Below, one piece after another: positions 32,349-44,204 of a DNA stretch of 64,000 nucleotides. How positions within the stretch are numbered: the first letter of the stretch is position 1; the number at the start of each line of letters is the position of its first letter. The notes below the pieces were generated by a model. It was not told the DNA's origin. It ran no database searches and saw only the letters and a program-made list of their open reading frames with translations. The stretch covers positions 83,089,472 through 83,153,471 of the forward strand of contig CM060707.1 of the NCBI GenBank assembly GCA_030686995.1, given 5' to 3'. The stretch is from Artemisia argyi (Eukaryota > Streptophyta > Magnoliopsida > Asterales > Asteraceae). The translations under genes were made by a program, and so were the position numbers.

Positions 32349-33539
32349 TTATTTAACGGAAATAGGTGAGGTTTTCCCTACACTTAGGATTAAGTGCGGG
32401 TGGAAGTAGCGATACACACACTTATGGTGGAAATATGCCTCGTGAGGAAAGATTGGTAGATGAATTATATGCTCAAAGGGGTGTGCTCCTATCATCATAA
32501 CCTTACCCAATTCAATCGGGTTAATGGGTGGATTAAGATTTTCTCCTAGAAAGGGATCATTTTCAATCAACTTCAAGAGATTACTAGTTGGGGATCCATC
32601 TTGACCTAATAAACCCGGTTTAAACCCATAATGTTTCTTGTAATCAATCGTAAATGGGTGATGTAAGTATGTAAGGTCATTTTCCACTCCTATATTGGCT
32701 TCCTCTCTATAAGGCTTAGAGTCCACTACCTTTATCCCAAGACTACTTGGACTATATGGTTTGATGGGTGGGTCGGCTCCTCCTTTGTCTCCTAGATGTA
32801 TATCTAAGGATGAAAAGTTGTGTGAAGATTGAGGTTCCGGTTCATCAACACTAGGTAATTCCCTAGAACTAAGAGTAAGGTTATCACTACAAGTATTCAA
32901 ACCTATATCCTCTAATGGTGTTTGGTACAGGGGTTCTACCTCTATTGGGGCTCCTATAGTCTCTTCTACTTCTTCCGGGTAAGTCACGGGTGGTATGTGT
33001 GCCTCAAATGATGGTAGGACTTGTGGGGTACTTTGTGGGCTTGGATTATCCACCTCATCCTCCATTGTATCAAGATTACCTATGTGCTTGTTTTGTACTA
33101 TGGCTTTAGGTGACATCCACACAGGTATCCCTGAGTAATCATCCCCAGACAAACTTCCTGTTTGCTCCTTCAAACTTGTTTTTGATTGATTTGTGATGTT
33201 GTTTGTTGGGTTGTCTACTCTATAATAATATTGGGCACAGTCTTCTATGGTATCCCATGCTTCTTCAGCACTTAATTCCCTAGGGCCCCCATTGGCAAAA
33301 TCATCAATGCACATTTGGTCACATCGGCTGACACGATAGTAAAAGGTTTGGGTTAGGGATGCTAAAGAGAAACTATGATGAGGGAATTTTCGAAGTAAAA
33401 TTTTAAAACGAGTCCATGCATCATATATGGGTTCATCTCGATATTGTTTGAAATTCGAGATGTCAATAGGGTAGAATGGCCTTTGTGGTTGGTGGTATGG
33501 TGGATTCGCGTACTCCATAATGGTGAACGGAAGAGTCAA
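32349..33539 (-). CDS. Athila-like gag fused to a pol-end segment (array unit 2)
   Basis: A second open 396-codon copy, differing from the unit 1 protein at only a handful of residues (for example SSHNFSSLD versus SSQNFPSLD, and HLPIFPHE versus HPPLFPHE). The gag core at residues 30-120 and the pol-end-like C-terminus are the same. On the minus strand it follows LTR 3 and its primer site, so it is the first ORF of the array transcript if LTR 3 is the active promoter. Two intact copies suggest recent duplication or constraint. Confidence 0.7.
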   Translation of the reverse strand: MTLPFTIMEYANPPYHQPQRPFYPIDISNFKQYRDEPIYDAWTRFKILLRKFPHHSFSLASLTQTFYYRVSRCDQMCIDDFANGGPRELSAEEAWDTIEDCAQYYYRVDNPTNNITNQSKTSLKEQTGSLSGDDYSGIPVWMSPKAIVQNKHIGNLDTMEDEVDNPSPQSTPQVLPSFEAHIPPVTYPEEVEETIGAPIEVEPLYQTPLEDIGLNTCSDNLTLSSRELPSVDEPEPQSSHNFSSLDIHLGDKGGADPPIKPYSPSSLGIKVVDSKPYREEANIGVENDLTYLHHPFTIDYKKHYGFKPGLLGQDGSPTSNLLKLIENDPFLGENLNPPINPIELGKVMMIGAHPFEHIIHLPIFPHEAYFHHKCVYRYFHPHLILSVGKTSPISVK

Positions 33540-33705
33540 TGGAAATTACGAACAAACACACAAAGAAAAAGATAGACTAAAGAAATCCTAAAAAAAAAAT
33601 AAAAAAAAAACAAAATCTTACTAGAAAGGAATCTAGCAAGTAGACCAAATAAAAAGAAATTTCAACCTAGACAATAACTATTCCCCGGCAGCGGCGCCAA
33701 AAACT

Positions 33706-35115
33706 TGATGCGTGGGAATCGCAACAGGCTTTACCTCTCGAGGGATCTCGAGAAGCTTACAACCCCCACCAGGCAGTGTACCTGATCGTTGTAGTATAGT
33801 ATAGTGACAAGTACCGGGGGATTGATCGTTCAGCTTAGGAATAGTGTCGCTAGGATTAGAAAGCCTAAATTACTAGTTCTAAAGGTGAGGGATGATTATT
33901 TTTGTCTTTTTATGTTTTTATGAAAGCAAGTAAAATCTCGGGTTTTGAAAGAGTGGGCGAAATTAGTTGCTATTCAACTAACCCAAAGCTAAAATGCAAT
34001 CAAAATAAAATACTAAAAATGAAATTAAACTAATTTATACTAAGGTTGTGAGCAGTAATTGGAGAAAATGTGTTTACTTAGACTTCACTACTCCCTAGAT
34101 ATCTTTTACACGTTAATTACTTGTTATAATTGCATGGATGACGGATCGTAATCCTTAATACCATTCATGGGGTGGCATACATAACTCCCCAATTCTATGA
34201 GCTCTTATCTCCTCCTACACCATGACCCAGCACAACTATAGGGATTGTAAACAGTGGCTCATGCATTAAATACAACAAATAAAGACCTAGTTCGCCTCGG
34301 TTCATGTTTCTTAAGACGTTCAAGCATGTTACCATTTGGAGATCTGCCAGTTTTCTTAAGCCTAACATATAAAATCATTCATCCACAACAAGAATAAACA
34401 AGTAATCAACACATAATCAATATCTAGGTTTCATTAGATCTAAGCAAACACAAAAGAGATCTAGCCTAGCATAATGGAATTGAGACAAGAACAAGATATA
34501 GACAACCAACACATAGACATATTGATTGAATTAAAAGAACACTTATCTCAATTACAATGCAAGGTATCAAGGGTTTGGAACCCTTGAAAACCTGTAAAAG
34601 TTGCACCAAATTCGTCTTTAGGGTTTCTCCAAAACTTCTCTCCTTTTTTAATGTAAAAACTAGAAAACTATATATAGGAAAACTGGGCTGACGGCGTCAA
34701 GACAACCATGTGACGCCGTCAGCTCGCCGCCAAATACTTCCTCGGACGGCCTTGATCTACTTATGACGGCCTGTGTGACGCCGTCACCAACCACGGTATT
34801 TTATTCTTGGCCTTTTGACGCCGTCAGGATGACTTTTGACGCCGTCATCAACTACTGTATTTTATTCTTGATGTCTGACGCCGTCAGGGTGTAACTCTTG
34901 ACGCCGTCACCTAGTGTTTCCAGCATGGAAAATTGATACTTTGCCGTTTTCTTCACTTTTATGCTCCAAAAACGTCCAAAATGGCTTCTTTTCCAGAATT
35001 CACTCTCCAAGTACCTAAAATCACAAAAGGAACGATTTAGGGCAATATTTGATCAAATAAAGTCGGATTCGGGCTTAAATGACCCCCTAAAAACGGATCA
35101 TTTTTCGCCTCATCA
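33706..35115 (-). repeat. Array LTR 3 (outer 5' LTR)
   Basis: Right-most LTR, followed by TSD GTACC. The TGACG[C/G]CGTCA cluster lies at 34689-34909. Confidence 0.92.
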
Positions 35116-35363
35116 GTACCCATCTTTTGTAATAACACAAGTGCCATAGCCATCTCCAACAACCCTGTACTTCATCAAGAACCAAACACATTGACATCAT
35201 ATACCATTTCATCAGGGACCACATCATGAATGGAGAAATTGAATTACATTTCATCCCTACTGAATATCAGTTAGCTGATATCTTTACCAAACCCTTGGAT
35301 GAACCCACTTTCACCAGACTGAAAGCTGAATTGGGCATGTTGGACATAGAATCAGGCAACTGA
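35116..35363 (+). pseudogene. Copia-A RNase H, second part
   Basis: The copia reading resumes directly after the array with CCCATCTTTTGTAATAACAC (compare VPIFCDNTSAI in intact copia elements). With one or two frame changes it continues to HIMNGEIELHFIP, then EYQLADIFTKPLDEPTF and a stop at 35361-35363. That is the standard end of Ty1/copia pol. Confidence 0.85.
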
Positions 35364-35977
35364 TTGAAAATGTTCCATCCTGATGTAAATTCTCTAGGTC
35401 CCTGAACAAACCCATTTCTAAATGATAAATCATTCAGGGGGCTCAAGATGTCAAATGGCATTGAATACCCTAACTAAATGCTCTAAGTACTTAGTTAGTA
35501 AATGTCCCAGGTAGGTAACTGATTCCTATTAAATATTGGAATATATGTCGCTTACACAACTAGCATCCACATCTTGGGCCCCCACACTACCTCACAAATA
35601 CCACTGAGCATTAAATGCTCCCTCCCACACAAATATTTGTGATGACATCACTCTGCAAAAGCGTTTTTGCAGAGCCACACAACTGTTCATCCCATCATGT
35701 TGCGAGAAAAATGGGGTAATGGGAATTGTGCTATTTAATGCGGATATCAAACAAACTTTATAACCCATTTTTGAATTTATATCAAAACGCTTTGATATCC
35801 ACAATAGCTTAACCCTAATCCATTCCCTATAAATACCCCCACAAAGAAAAATACACACACACTTTCAAAACTTATCTAAACTCTTGCAAAGTTATTTCAA
35901 GAAAAATCTGTTTGTTCAAACTGTGTGTTTCTTCTTTGATACTAATTTTTTCTCAAAACCAGACCTTTCTCAACACA
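35364..35977 (+). promoter_or_regulatory. Intercistronic region with putative internal promoter of copia-A
   Basis: About 600 bases separate pol from the accessory ATG, with no gene. CCCTATAAATACCCC (35825-35839) is a good TATA box about 150 bases before the ATG at 35978. The interrupted inverted repeat GGATATCAAA ... TTTGATATCC lies upstream, at about 35741-35800. Their combination suggests separate transcription of the accessory ORF. Confidence 0.45.
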
Positions 35978-38900
35978 ATGGCTTCTTCTAAAGTCATCAA
36001 ATACGCTCCCAATGTGGATTTCCAAATGGAAAGCGTTGACCTAACCAAGAACAATGTGGTGGGGAACTTTGCCTACTCTCAAGGGTTCCCTGAATACAGG
36101 GATGTAGTGAAGTTTCTACAAAACTGTTTCCTCACCACCACATTCACAAAAACCCCCTCTGTCATCTATCATGACTATTTGAGGGAATTTTGGTGCATAG
36201 CGGTAGTTGAAAACCCTAATGGACCAAAGGAGGCCACTATAAGGTTCTTAGTGAAGAATGGAACTAAGTTCCTAACTCTTAACTACAAGACCTTTGTCAA
36301 AGCCACTGGCCTTGACTATGTTGAGACCTTCACTGCCCAACCCACTGAAGAGGATGTGAAGGCAATTCTGCTGGAACTTGGGCCCTATGACAAAAATAAC
36401 CCTGAGGTGATACCAGGGGCCCTCCTATCCAAAGCCCCAATCATCAAAACCTGGTTCCCAGCCCCCTGGAGGATCCTGATGACCTTTGTCATTCAGGTCC
36501 TTGGGGAAAATAAATCTTCCACTGAGCAATTGAACACTACTCAAGCAATGATAGTGTACTGTCTCATAGAGGGTAAAAAGATTGACCTTGGAGAAATTAT
36601 CTTCAGGGACCTCATAGCAAAGTTGGGTGGGAAATCTAGGCAAAAACTCATGTCATACCCTAGATTCATTTCCTGCGTCCTGCAAGACTTGCTGGGGTCC
36701 GAGTATGTTAAGCTTGATGCAGTAGGCTTTGAGCCTGATGTCTTACACAAGGCTAATTATTCTCGTGACCCTATTGAGGTTACACCTGTCGCCCTGACAA
36801 CGTATATGCTTACTGCTATCCAGGGTGACAACAAAATCTCACCAATTCCCTCTCCCACCAAGAAGGTAAAGAGGAAGAAGGGACAGGGGTCCAGGAAGGT
36901 GGCTCAACCCAAGTCACTCGCCACTGAGACCTCTGCCCCCAAGCCTGACAAAAGGGGGCAAAAACAGCAGACCCTGACTGCTGACTCCCTCAGGATCATA
37001 ACCCAATCTTTGGCCCCAAAACAAAGGCCAACGGAGGGCACTGAGACATAACACTCAGTGTCCTCGGGCAAACCCATTCCCAAAGGCTCCGCTGACATAA
37101 ACAAGTCAGTGGAGTTGGAATCAACCCAACCTCCACATCCTAAAGGCTCTGGAAAATCACAACCAGAGTCTTAGGGAGCAAGGGGTTCTATATCCTTGGT
37201 GGGGCAACACTACTCCACTGAGAAGGGGACCCACACCACTTCACATCCTGCTAAAGGCTCGGGTAAATCACAACCCAAGCATCAGGGAGTTACTGCTCCT
37301 AAATCTTCGGCAGGCCAGCGCAAGCCTGTTGGAAAGGGGGGCAAATCCACTCAGGTGCCTGATGAGGACATTCGCAAATCAACGCTTTTGTCTGATGGCA
37401 CAACAACTCTTCCTAAAGACTCAGAGGAAAACATACAACCTGCTGATAGGGACACAACAATCACGATTCCTAAGGATGACACTGGGAAATACCCATCAGT
37501 GTCTGAAGGGGTCACGGGGGACAAAGATTTAGAGGGAAAAAGGTCACCCGCTGATATGGACCCATAACCACTCCCGGAGGTGCCCACAACTTAGGAACTG
37601 GCTCTAAGGACCAGGTAGATAAAACCCAGTCTACTGGATTAGAGGGGTCAGTACCTGGCCAAAACGAAGGCAAGTCTTCTTATGAAGAGGAGTCGGATAA
37701 CCTTTTGTTGTAGATTCAGTACATGGCTGATGCTCGGGCAGCCCTGTTCTCTGATGAAGACTTCCACAGTGATGAGGAGGTTTTTGAAGATGGAGATGAT
37801 ATAGTGGTTGAGGAGACAGTCCCTGAACCAATCCCTCAATCTCCTCAACCTTCTGACACTGAAGCTGCTGAAACTCACTCCGAATCAGTTTCCTCAGGAG
37901 AGGATCAAGCTCCTCTCACTGGAAAGTTCTTTACTAAGTTCATCAAGAAGGCGACCAATGCCTTGTTCAGGGGAGTCACTGATCAGGTTTTTGACATGCA
38001 CACTGAGCAGGCGGTTCATTACTTCAACCTTAAAGACGCAGTTGAAGAATATAATGACGATGTCAGGGATCAAAATGCCTCAGTCTCCTTCTCCCTGACA
38101 CAGATGGTCTCCCACGTTAACAAGTTCCTTGAATCACTCAACAAGCTGAATACAGGGGTTCAGTCCATTCAAGAATCAGTTAAGGATGATCCTGAACTTA
38201 CCAGAAAGCTTCTTCAGGCATCAGAGACCTATCAGCTCAATTCAGTGCATATCACTAAGCTCCTCAACCTGATGAAGTCCTTCAATATTCAGGCTCTCAG
38301 CAGCTCAGTGGAGACTGTCAAAACCTCACTTGCCGCCTTGGACCTCTCACTAACGGCTCAGTCTCAAAAGTCAGCCTCCATTGCTTGGGGTTTTGGTTCT
38401 CGTCTGATAGCAATGGAGAATGCTCAGGCATCCCTTGAAGCCAAAGTCTCAACTATTCAGAAGGACACCTCAGACATCAACTCCATGATGACTAAGATCT
38501 ACCAGGGCTTCAAAGGTTCTTTTACCTCTGTATCAGTCGCTCCAACTCTTGTCATCACTGCAGCTCAGGCAACAGTTGAGGGGAAGAATGTCACTGATGC
38601 CCCTCATACTGAAGCCCAAGATGAAGCTACCAATGTTGCTTTAAAAGGGCAGCCCTCTCACACTGAGGGGGAGCATGTCACAGAGGCCACTCCAATCTCA
38701 TCAGTTCAACCACAAGATGAAACAGTATCTTCATCTCGTCAATAGGATAAAGGCAAAAGCATAGCTACAACATCTGAACCTAAAAGAGTGTTGAAGCCTG
38801 CCTCCACCATTGTAAGACAAGATCCTGATGAACCAATCACAGTTCCATTTTTGATCAATGGGGTAGTCCATCACCTCACTGATGATCAAATTCAGGCCTA

Positions 38901-40447
38901 CTTGGAGACAGATGAGATACTCAAAATGGTGGCTATTGAAGAAAAGATGAGCAAACCTGAACTCGTAAAGGTTGTTCATGAAGAGGCTAAGAAGATTGGT
39001 TTGGCAATTCAGGAACTGGCTACTGAGAAAGTTGGAGCTGCCTTCAAAAAGCCTCAGGAGGAAGAGATGAGCGCCCTGAAAAGGAAAAGAGAAGAAAAGC
39101 TCAGGAAGGACGCTCATATCAGGAAGACCAAGATTGAAAGGTACACTTGGGTGATGAAAGAAAGACTCAAACCTGAAACCATCACTGACATCAAAATTCA
39201 TCGCAACACCAAGCCTGCAATCGTCACAGTCTTCAGAAGGCAAGACCAAAGAGTGATGGACATCCATGATCCATTCAGGTTCGTTGAATTTGGGATCTCT
39301 GAGTTGGATGAACTCCGACCAATCAACTCTAAGAAGACTAATGTGGTGGTTCCTAGTCTCCTGGAATCACTAAAGCATAGCTACAACATCTGAACCTGAA
39401 AGAGTGTTGAAGCCTGCCTCCACCATTGTAAGACAAGATCCTGATAAACCAATCACAGTTCCATTTTTGATCAATGGGGTATTCCATCACCTCACTGATG
39501 ATCAAATTCAGGCCTACTTGGAGACAGATGAGATACTCAAAATGGTGGCTATTGAAGAAAAGATGAGCAAACCTGAACTCGTAAAGGTTGTTCATGAAGA
39601 GGCTAAGAAGATTGGTTTGGCAATTCAGGAACTGGCTACTGAGAAAGTTGGAGCTGCCTTCAAAAAGCCTCAGGAGGAAGAGATTGGCGCCCTGAAAAGG
39701 AAAAGAGAAGAAAAGCTCAGGAAGGACGCTCATATCAGGAAGACCAAGATTGAAAGGTACACTTGGGTGATGAAAGAAAGACTCAAACCTGAAACCATCA
39801 CTGACATCAAAATTCATCGCAACACCAAGCCTGCAATTGTCATAGTCTTCAGAGGGCAAGACCATAGAGTGATGGACATCCATGATCCATTCAGGTTCGC
39901 TGAATTTGGGATCACTAAGTTGGATGAACTCCGACCAATCAACTCTAAGAAGACTAATGTGGTGGTTCCTAGTCCCCTGGAATCACTAAAGCTCAGGTAT
40001 GAAAGACTGATGGAAATGCCTGAAGCTCTTGGCATTCCCTCCCTGCTTCTAGATCCCTCTACTCAACCTGCTCCACCAAAGGTAACCAAAAGGAAGAGGA
40101 AGCAAATTGAGTCGGAGCCTGAGATAAAGGTCTCAGGATTGGATTGTGACAGGTCTCTTCATGAAGGAATCATCTTTATGGACAATGTAGTGTTTGAAGT
40201 CCCTGAAAGAGGTATGTGCTTTACTGATGAGTACGGAAATCCTGCTTTCCAAAGATGGTCAGACATTGACAGGGCAGGGATTAAGGCAATGCTCATGTAC
40301 TTGATGCTGGCTTCTCCTGTTAGGTGTGCTGAAAATGTAAGGTTCTGCCAGGACCTTAGAGCTAAGATTGAGGAGCACCCTGAGAAACACCTCCTGAGAT
40401 CCAAGAAAGCAAAGCTTGATGCACTTGGCTACCAACTAAATATCTGA
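35978..40447 (+). pseudogene. Long accessory 3' ORF of copia-A, broken
   Basis: The first 357 codons (35978-37051) are open. They contain NVVGNFAYSQGFPEYRDVVKF, IYHDYLREFWCIA, TFVKATGLDYVE, TWFPAPWRILMTF, TTQAMIVYCLIEG and KIDLGEIIFRDL, then a basic KKVKRKKGQG stretch. I associate this pattern with ORFs following copia pol in Asteraceae. Stops follow at 37051, 37174 and 37567. After a frame change, 37723-38745 encodes an acidic segment and a long helical, probably coiled-coil, segment (residues about 80-260). The last part (to 40447) has KRKREEKLRKDAHIRK-type basic helices and a C-terminal globular-looking region (NVVFEVPERGMCFTDEYG). It contains a 616-bp duplication. The intact protein would exceed 1100 residues. 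Function unknown. Confidence 0.65.
38760..39991 (+). repeat. 616-bp tandem duplication within the accessory ORF
   Basis: Copies at 38760-39375 and 39376-39991 meet exactly at the sequence CTAAAG/CATAGC. About a dozen substitutions (roughly 2% by eye) separate them. The period is not a multiple of three, so the second copy is out of frame with the first. Confidence 0.92.
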
Positions 40448-40644
40448 ATCTGCAACCAACTATCTTTTTTGTTTTTGTATTATCAGTAGGAATTGTAATA
40501 ATTATTAATAAACTTTGATGTTCTTTTAAGTTATCTGTGTCCTACTATAATTACATCAACACTCAGTGAGAGATGAAGACCCTTGCCAACTCACACTGAA
40601 TCATGAAACACTTAGGCTGTTTGTATGTCCAAATAGGGGGAGAC
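40448..40644 (+). other. 3' UTR-like segment and polypurine tract of copia-A
   Basis: Non-coding, ending in AAATAGGGGGAGAC immediately before the LTR start TGTTGGG at 40645. Confidence 0.75.
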
Positions 40645-40723
40645 TGTTGGGTTACTGAATTCCCCAGTCTTCCCCTAACAAGGATTTGAACATAAAATCA
40701 CCTAAGTGTTTAATATCCGTAAA

Positions 40724-42108
40724 TGATAAGGCGAAAAATGAACCACTTTTAGGGGGTCATTTAAGCCCGGAATTGAATTTATTTGATCAAATATTGCCCT
40801 AAATCGTTCCTTTTGTGATTTTAGGAACTTTGGGAGAGAAATCTGGAAAAGGAAGCAATTCGGACGTTTTTGGAGCATAAAAGTGAAGAAAACGCCAAAG
40901 TCTTAATTTTCCTTGCTGGGAATAGTAGGTGATGGCGTCAAGAGCAACATCCTGACGGCGTCAAGAGGAAATTGCATGAAGGCCCAGTACAAACATGAAG
41001 GCGTCACAAGTAGAGCGTCAAGAGTAAAAGACGTGACGGCCTGGAAGACCATAACACATGACGGCGTCAGATGTAGATCAAGGCAGTCCGAGAAGTATTT
41101 TGGCGGCGAGATGACGGCGTCACCTATTTGGTCTTGACGCCGTCAGCCTCAATTTTCTATATATAGTTTTCTAATTTTCATTCATAAAAAAAGAGAAGTT
41201 TGGAGAAACCCTAAGGCCGAACGTATTACGAATTTTACAGGTTTTTCAAGGGTTTTCAGCGCTTGAACCCTTTCATGTGTAATTGAGATAAGTGTTCTTC
41301 TAATTCAATCAATATGTCTATGTGTTGGTTGTCTATATCTTGTTCTTGTCTTAATTCCACCATGCTAGGCTAGATCTATCTTGTGTTTGCTTAGATCTAA
41401 TGAAACCTAGATGTTAATTATGTGTTGATTACTTGTTTATGGTTGTATTGGATGAATGATTTTGATGTTAGGCTTAAGAAAACTGGCAGATCTCCAAATG
41501 GTAACATGCTTGAACGTCTTAGGAAACATGAACTGACGTGCACTAGGTTTTATTGGTTGTATTTAATGCATGAGTAAATTCTAATGATCCCATGTTAGGA
41601 GCTTCTTAGCCGGCTCGACATAGGAGTGAAGTAGGCACTCATAGGATTGGGGAATTAAGTGCGCCACCCCATGAATGGTATTAAGGAATACAATCCATCA
41701 TCCACGCAACTATAACAAGTAATTAACGTGTAAAAGATATCTAGGGAGTAGTGAAATCTAAGTAAACACATTAGTTTAATTTAGTTTATTTTCATTTCTA
41801 GTATTTTATTTTGATTGCATCTTTAGTATTGGGTTAGTTGACTAGCAACTAATTCCGCCCAAATCCTTCAAACCCGAGATTTTTACTTGCTTTCTAAAAA
41901 ATATAAAAATACAAAAATAATCATCTCTCATCTCTAGAACTAGTATTTAGGTTTTCTAATCCTAGCGACACTATTCCTAGCTGAACGATCAATCCCCCGG
42001 TACTTGTCACTATACTATACTACAACGATCAGGTACACTGCCTGGTGGGGGTTGTAAGCTTCTCAAGATCCCTTGAGAGGTAAAGCCTGGTGCAATTCCT
42101 ACGCATCA
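40724..42108 (+). mobile_element. Solo LTR of an element related to the tandem array
   Basis: This 1385-bp sequence is a diverged reverse complement of the array LTRs. It starts TGATAAGGCG and ends TACGCATCA, with a perfect duplication GTAAA (40719-40723 and 42109-42113). No internal region is present, so LTR-LTR recombination has removed it. Confidence 0.92.
40924..41170 (+). promoter_or_regulatory. TGACG[C/G]CGTCA cluster and TATA box in solo LTR
   Basis: GGCGTCA/GACGGCGTCA-type sites recur between about 40930 and 41146. Exact TGACGGCGTCA copies lie near 40953, 41058 and 41111, and TGACGCCGTCA near 41135. CTATATATAG follows at about 41157. It has the same layout as the array LTRs despite many substitutions. 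Confidence 0.6.
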
Positions 42109-42922
42109 GTAAACAAGTCATTAAGTGAATAGTAACTCAGTGAGTCATCTTCAGGATGCTTAGAATGAGCCTATAAAGAAAGGTTCACCATTCAGTGACA
42201 TGGAACTCAACGAGTGGCATCTAAGCCAAGAAGAAGGTGATGGGTTTAGTGAGGATGACAATAACTCACTGAACCCCCAAGACTCCTCAACAACGATTAA
42301 GGTACTGAAGACTGATGACTTGAAAACTGAAGATTTGGCGGGACTAGACGGGAAAGTTTGAACTGGTTCACTAAAGTGCTTTATCACTTTAAGGTCAAAG
42401 TTTCCCCAAATGGCTAAATCCAGTCTGTCATCAGAAAGCGCCTTTTGGACTTAACCCAAAGAAGGTTCCCTTGCCAAAGAATAATATCTATCAAGATTTT
42501 ATTAAGGAAGTCTTATGTCCATTGTGTATTATAGTTGTTCATACTTGTGTATAAATAGGTAACATAAGTGAGGAGTAAAAGTTGACAAGTTTGTGCATTT
42601 AATGCTAAGCACTTTTACTCCTCCAAAGAACAACGCAGTCCCTGAGATAGCTCAGTGGGACCTTATAGTTGTCACTCAACTTAGTTTGCGTTTAGTGAGG
42701 AGTACATACCATACTTGTCGTTTCAAACCCAAGTTTTATTCCGCAAACACTTGGGTATAATTCTTTGATTAACTTCTAATAAGAATTAAACGTTGAAAAT
42801 TACTCTCTTTTCTTTACGTTTATATTTGTTGTTAATCTTAGTTACATTTGAGTTAAAAGTCATATATCTTGGTTAGATTAACTCTTTAGTTATTGTTAAC
42901 CAATTAAAGGGACAAACAAGAC

Positions 42923-44204
42923 TGCGGAAAACTAGAAGGGGGTTGAATAGTTTTACGTCCTTTTTAAATTTAATTTCAAAATCTTTTGTAGCTTATAAAA
43001 CTTTCAATTCGATCTTACGTGAATTCAAGTGTCAACAAATACAAGCAAGACTAATCTAATAATGAAAGTATTGAAATAAAATGAAGAAAAGATAGAGTTA
43101 GAAAGATCAAACCACAACACGCGAATTTATAGTGGTTCGGCTACAAGGACACCTTCCTTGCCCTACTCCACTCCCCGAGTACCACACTCGAGAGTTTTCT
43201 TCACTATGTCAACAAACTCCTTATGGCGGAGAAACCTTACACACCTTGGCTTACACCTATTAACGACACTAAGCTAAATGTCGAGTTCTAATCGTAGATA
43301 GAACCAATCTCACAACTTCTTCAAGACTTCACACCTTCACAACTTCTTCAAGATAGCTTCACACCTTTTCTTCTTGTCTACTTCACGCCTTCTTCTATGC
43401 ATAACTAAATCACAACAACTACACTAATTTACAACACACCTAGTATCTACAACCAACTAATTCACCCAACACTTTACAAGTATCTAGCACTACTACAAGA
43501 TGAAACTAACTAATCACAACACTACTACAATTCTATGGATGTAGAGGAGTGTTCTTCTTTTTGCACTTGAGTGGATGAAGCTTTGGATCACTTGGTAACT
43601 AAGACTTATGAATTATATGATCAAAGGATTTTTGAGATAGAGATGGAGATTTGATTAGAAGGTTTTGAGTGCAAAAAAGGTAAGGAAAATTTGTGAAATG
43701 AATCAGTATTTAAAGGGGAGCAAAATACTATTTTGGAGCGTGGCCGGTCCCCTTAATTAGGGGCCGGTCCCCTTAATGATTAAGGGGGCCGTCTTATGAA
43801 TTAAGGGGGCCGCCCCCTCCAGAACGTTGGAGTATTTTGTCCTCTTGTGGGGAAGGTTTTTCTGGATAAAAATTTCCATTTTTGGTTAGAAATTTGAAAT
43901 CATATATTAATAATGATTTAAACATATTATTTTAATTCCAAAAATAATTTTGTGATAGAGATAAAATGTTTAAGACATTTTATAAGAGTTCTAGTGGTTA
44001 GAAAATTTTCCTTTGATCATGTAATGCATAAGTTGCTTAGTTTATGCATACCTTAAGTGATATAAGTTGTAGAAGTAAATATTTGTTGCTAAATACTTGT
44101 TTACGTCATAATCTTGACTTAATTTAGTTTACATTTTGTGATTATCAAAACATAGAGTTATTGAGAAATATTAATAACGTTTTTAAACATTATTTATATC
44201 AACA
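42923..44204 (-). repeat. 3' LTR of copia-C
   Basis: About 1282 bp. A GGCCGGTCCCCTTAA/TTAAGGGGGCCG cluster lies at 43742-43816, with a TTTAAATA TATA-like motif 28 bases downstream on the minus strand (43707-43714). This copy has one more GGCCGGTCC unit than the 5' LTR. Confidence 0.9.

Larger units (their letters stand above)
23234..35115 (-). mobile_element. Tandem array of a gag-only Athila-like LTR element
   Basis: Three near-identical LTRs (23234-24643, 28491-29901, 33706-35115; about 1410 bp each, TGATGCG...CTCATCA) alternate with two internal regions of 3847 and 3804 bp. A single perfect target duplication GTACC (23229-23233, 35116-35120) flanks the whole. A TGGCGCCGCTGCCGGGGA-type primer site on the minus strand precedes each internal region. 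Each internal region carries one gag-like ORF and about 2.5 kb of non-coding DNA, with no pol. One insertion followed by LTR-LTR recombination or tandem integration explains this. The element is non-autonomous (LARD-like). Confidence 0.92.
22691..42918 (+). mobile_element. Copia-A: 3' half of a copia element, carrying nested insertions
   Basis: Pol sequence begins abruptly at about 22691, is split by the tandem array (23234-35115) and ends at 35363. A long accessory ORF follows (35978-40447), then the polypurine tract ATAGGGGGAGAC and a 3' LTR from 40645. That LTR is split by a solo LTR (40724-42108). Its end is near 42918, at or close to the copia-C insertion, so the limit is approximate. 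The 5' LTR, gag and most of pol are missing. Removing the array and solo LTR leaves about 7 kb. Confidence 0.8.
40645..42918 (+). repeat. 3' LTR of copia-A, split by a solo LTR
   Basis: The LTR starts TGTTGGGTTACTG after the polypurine tract. It is interrupted at 40724-42108 by a solo LTR with TSD GTAAA. It continues with a TATA-like GTGTATAAATAGG near 42544-42556 and probably ends near CAAACA (42913-42918). The end is uncertain because copia-C begins five bases later. Confidence 0.65.

Noticed and set aside
38731..39883. Two similar minus-strand ORFs starting MDVHHS
   Set aside because: They are antisense shadows of the 616-bp duplication in the plus-strand accessory ORF.
42640..42670. TAGCTCAGTGGGA resembles a tRNA D-arm / A box
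   Set aside because: No B box (GGTTCGANTCC), acceptor stem or anticodon arm follows. It lies inside a copia LTR.
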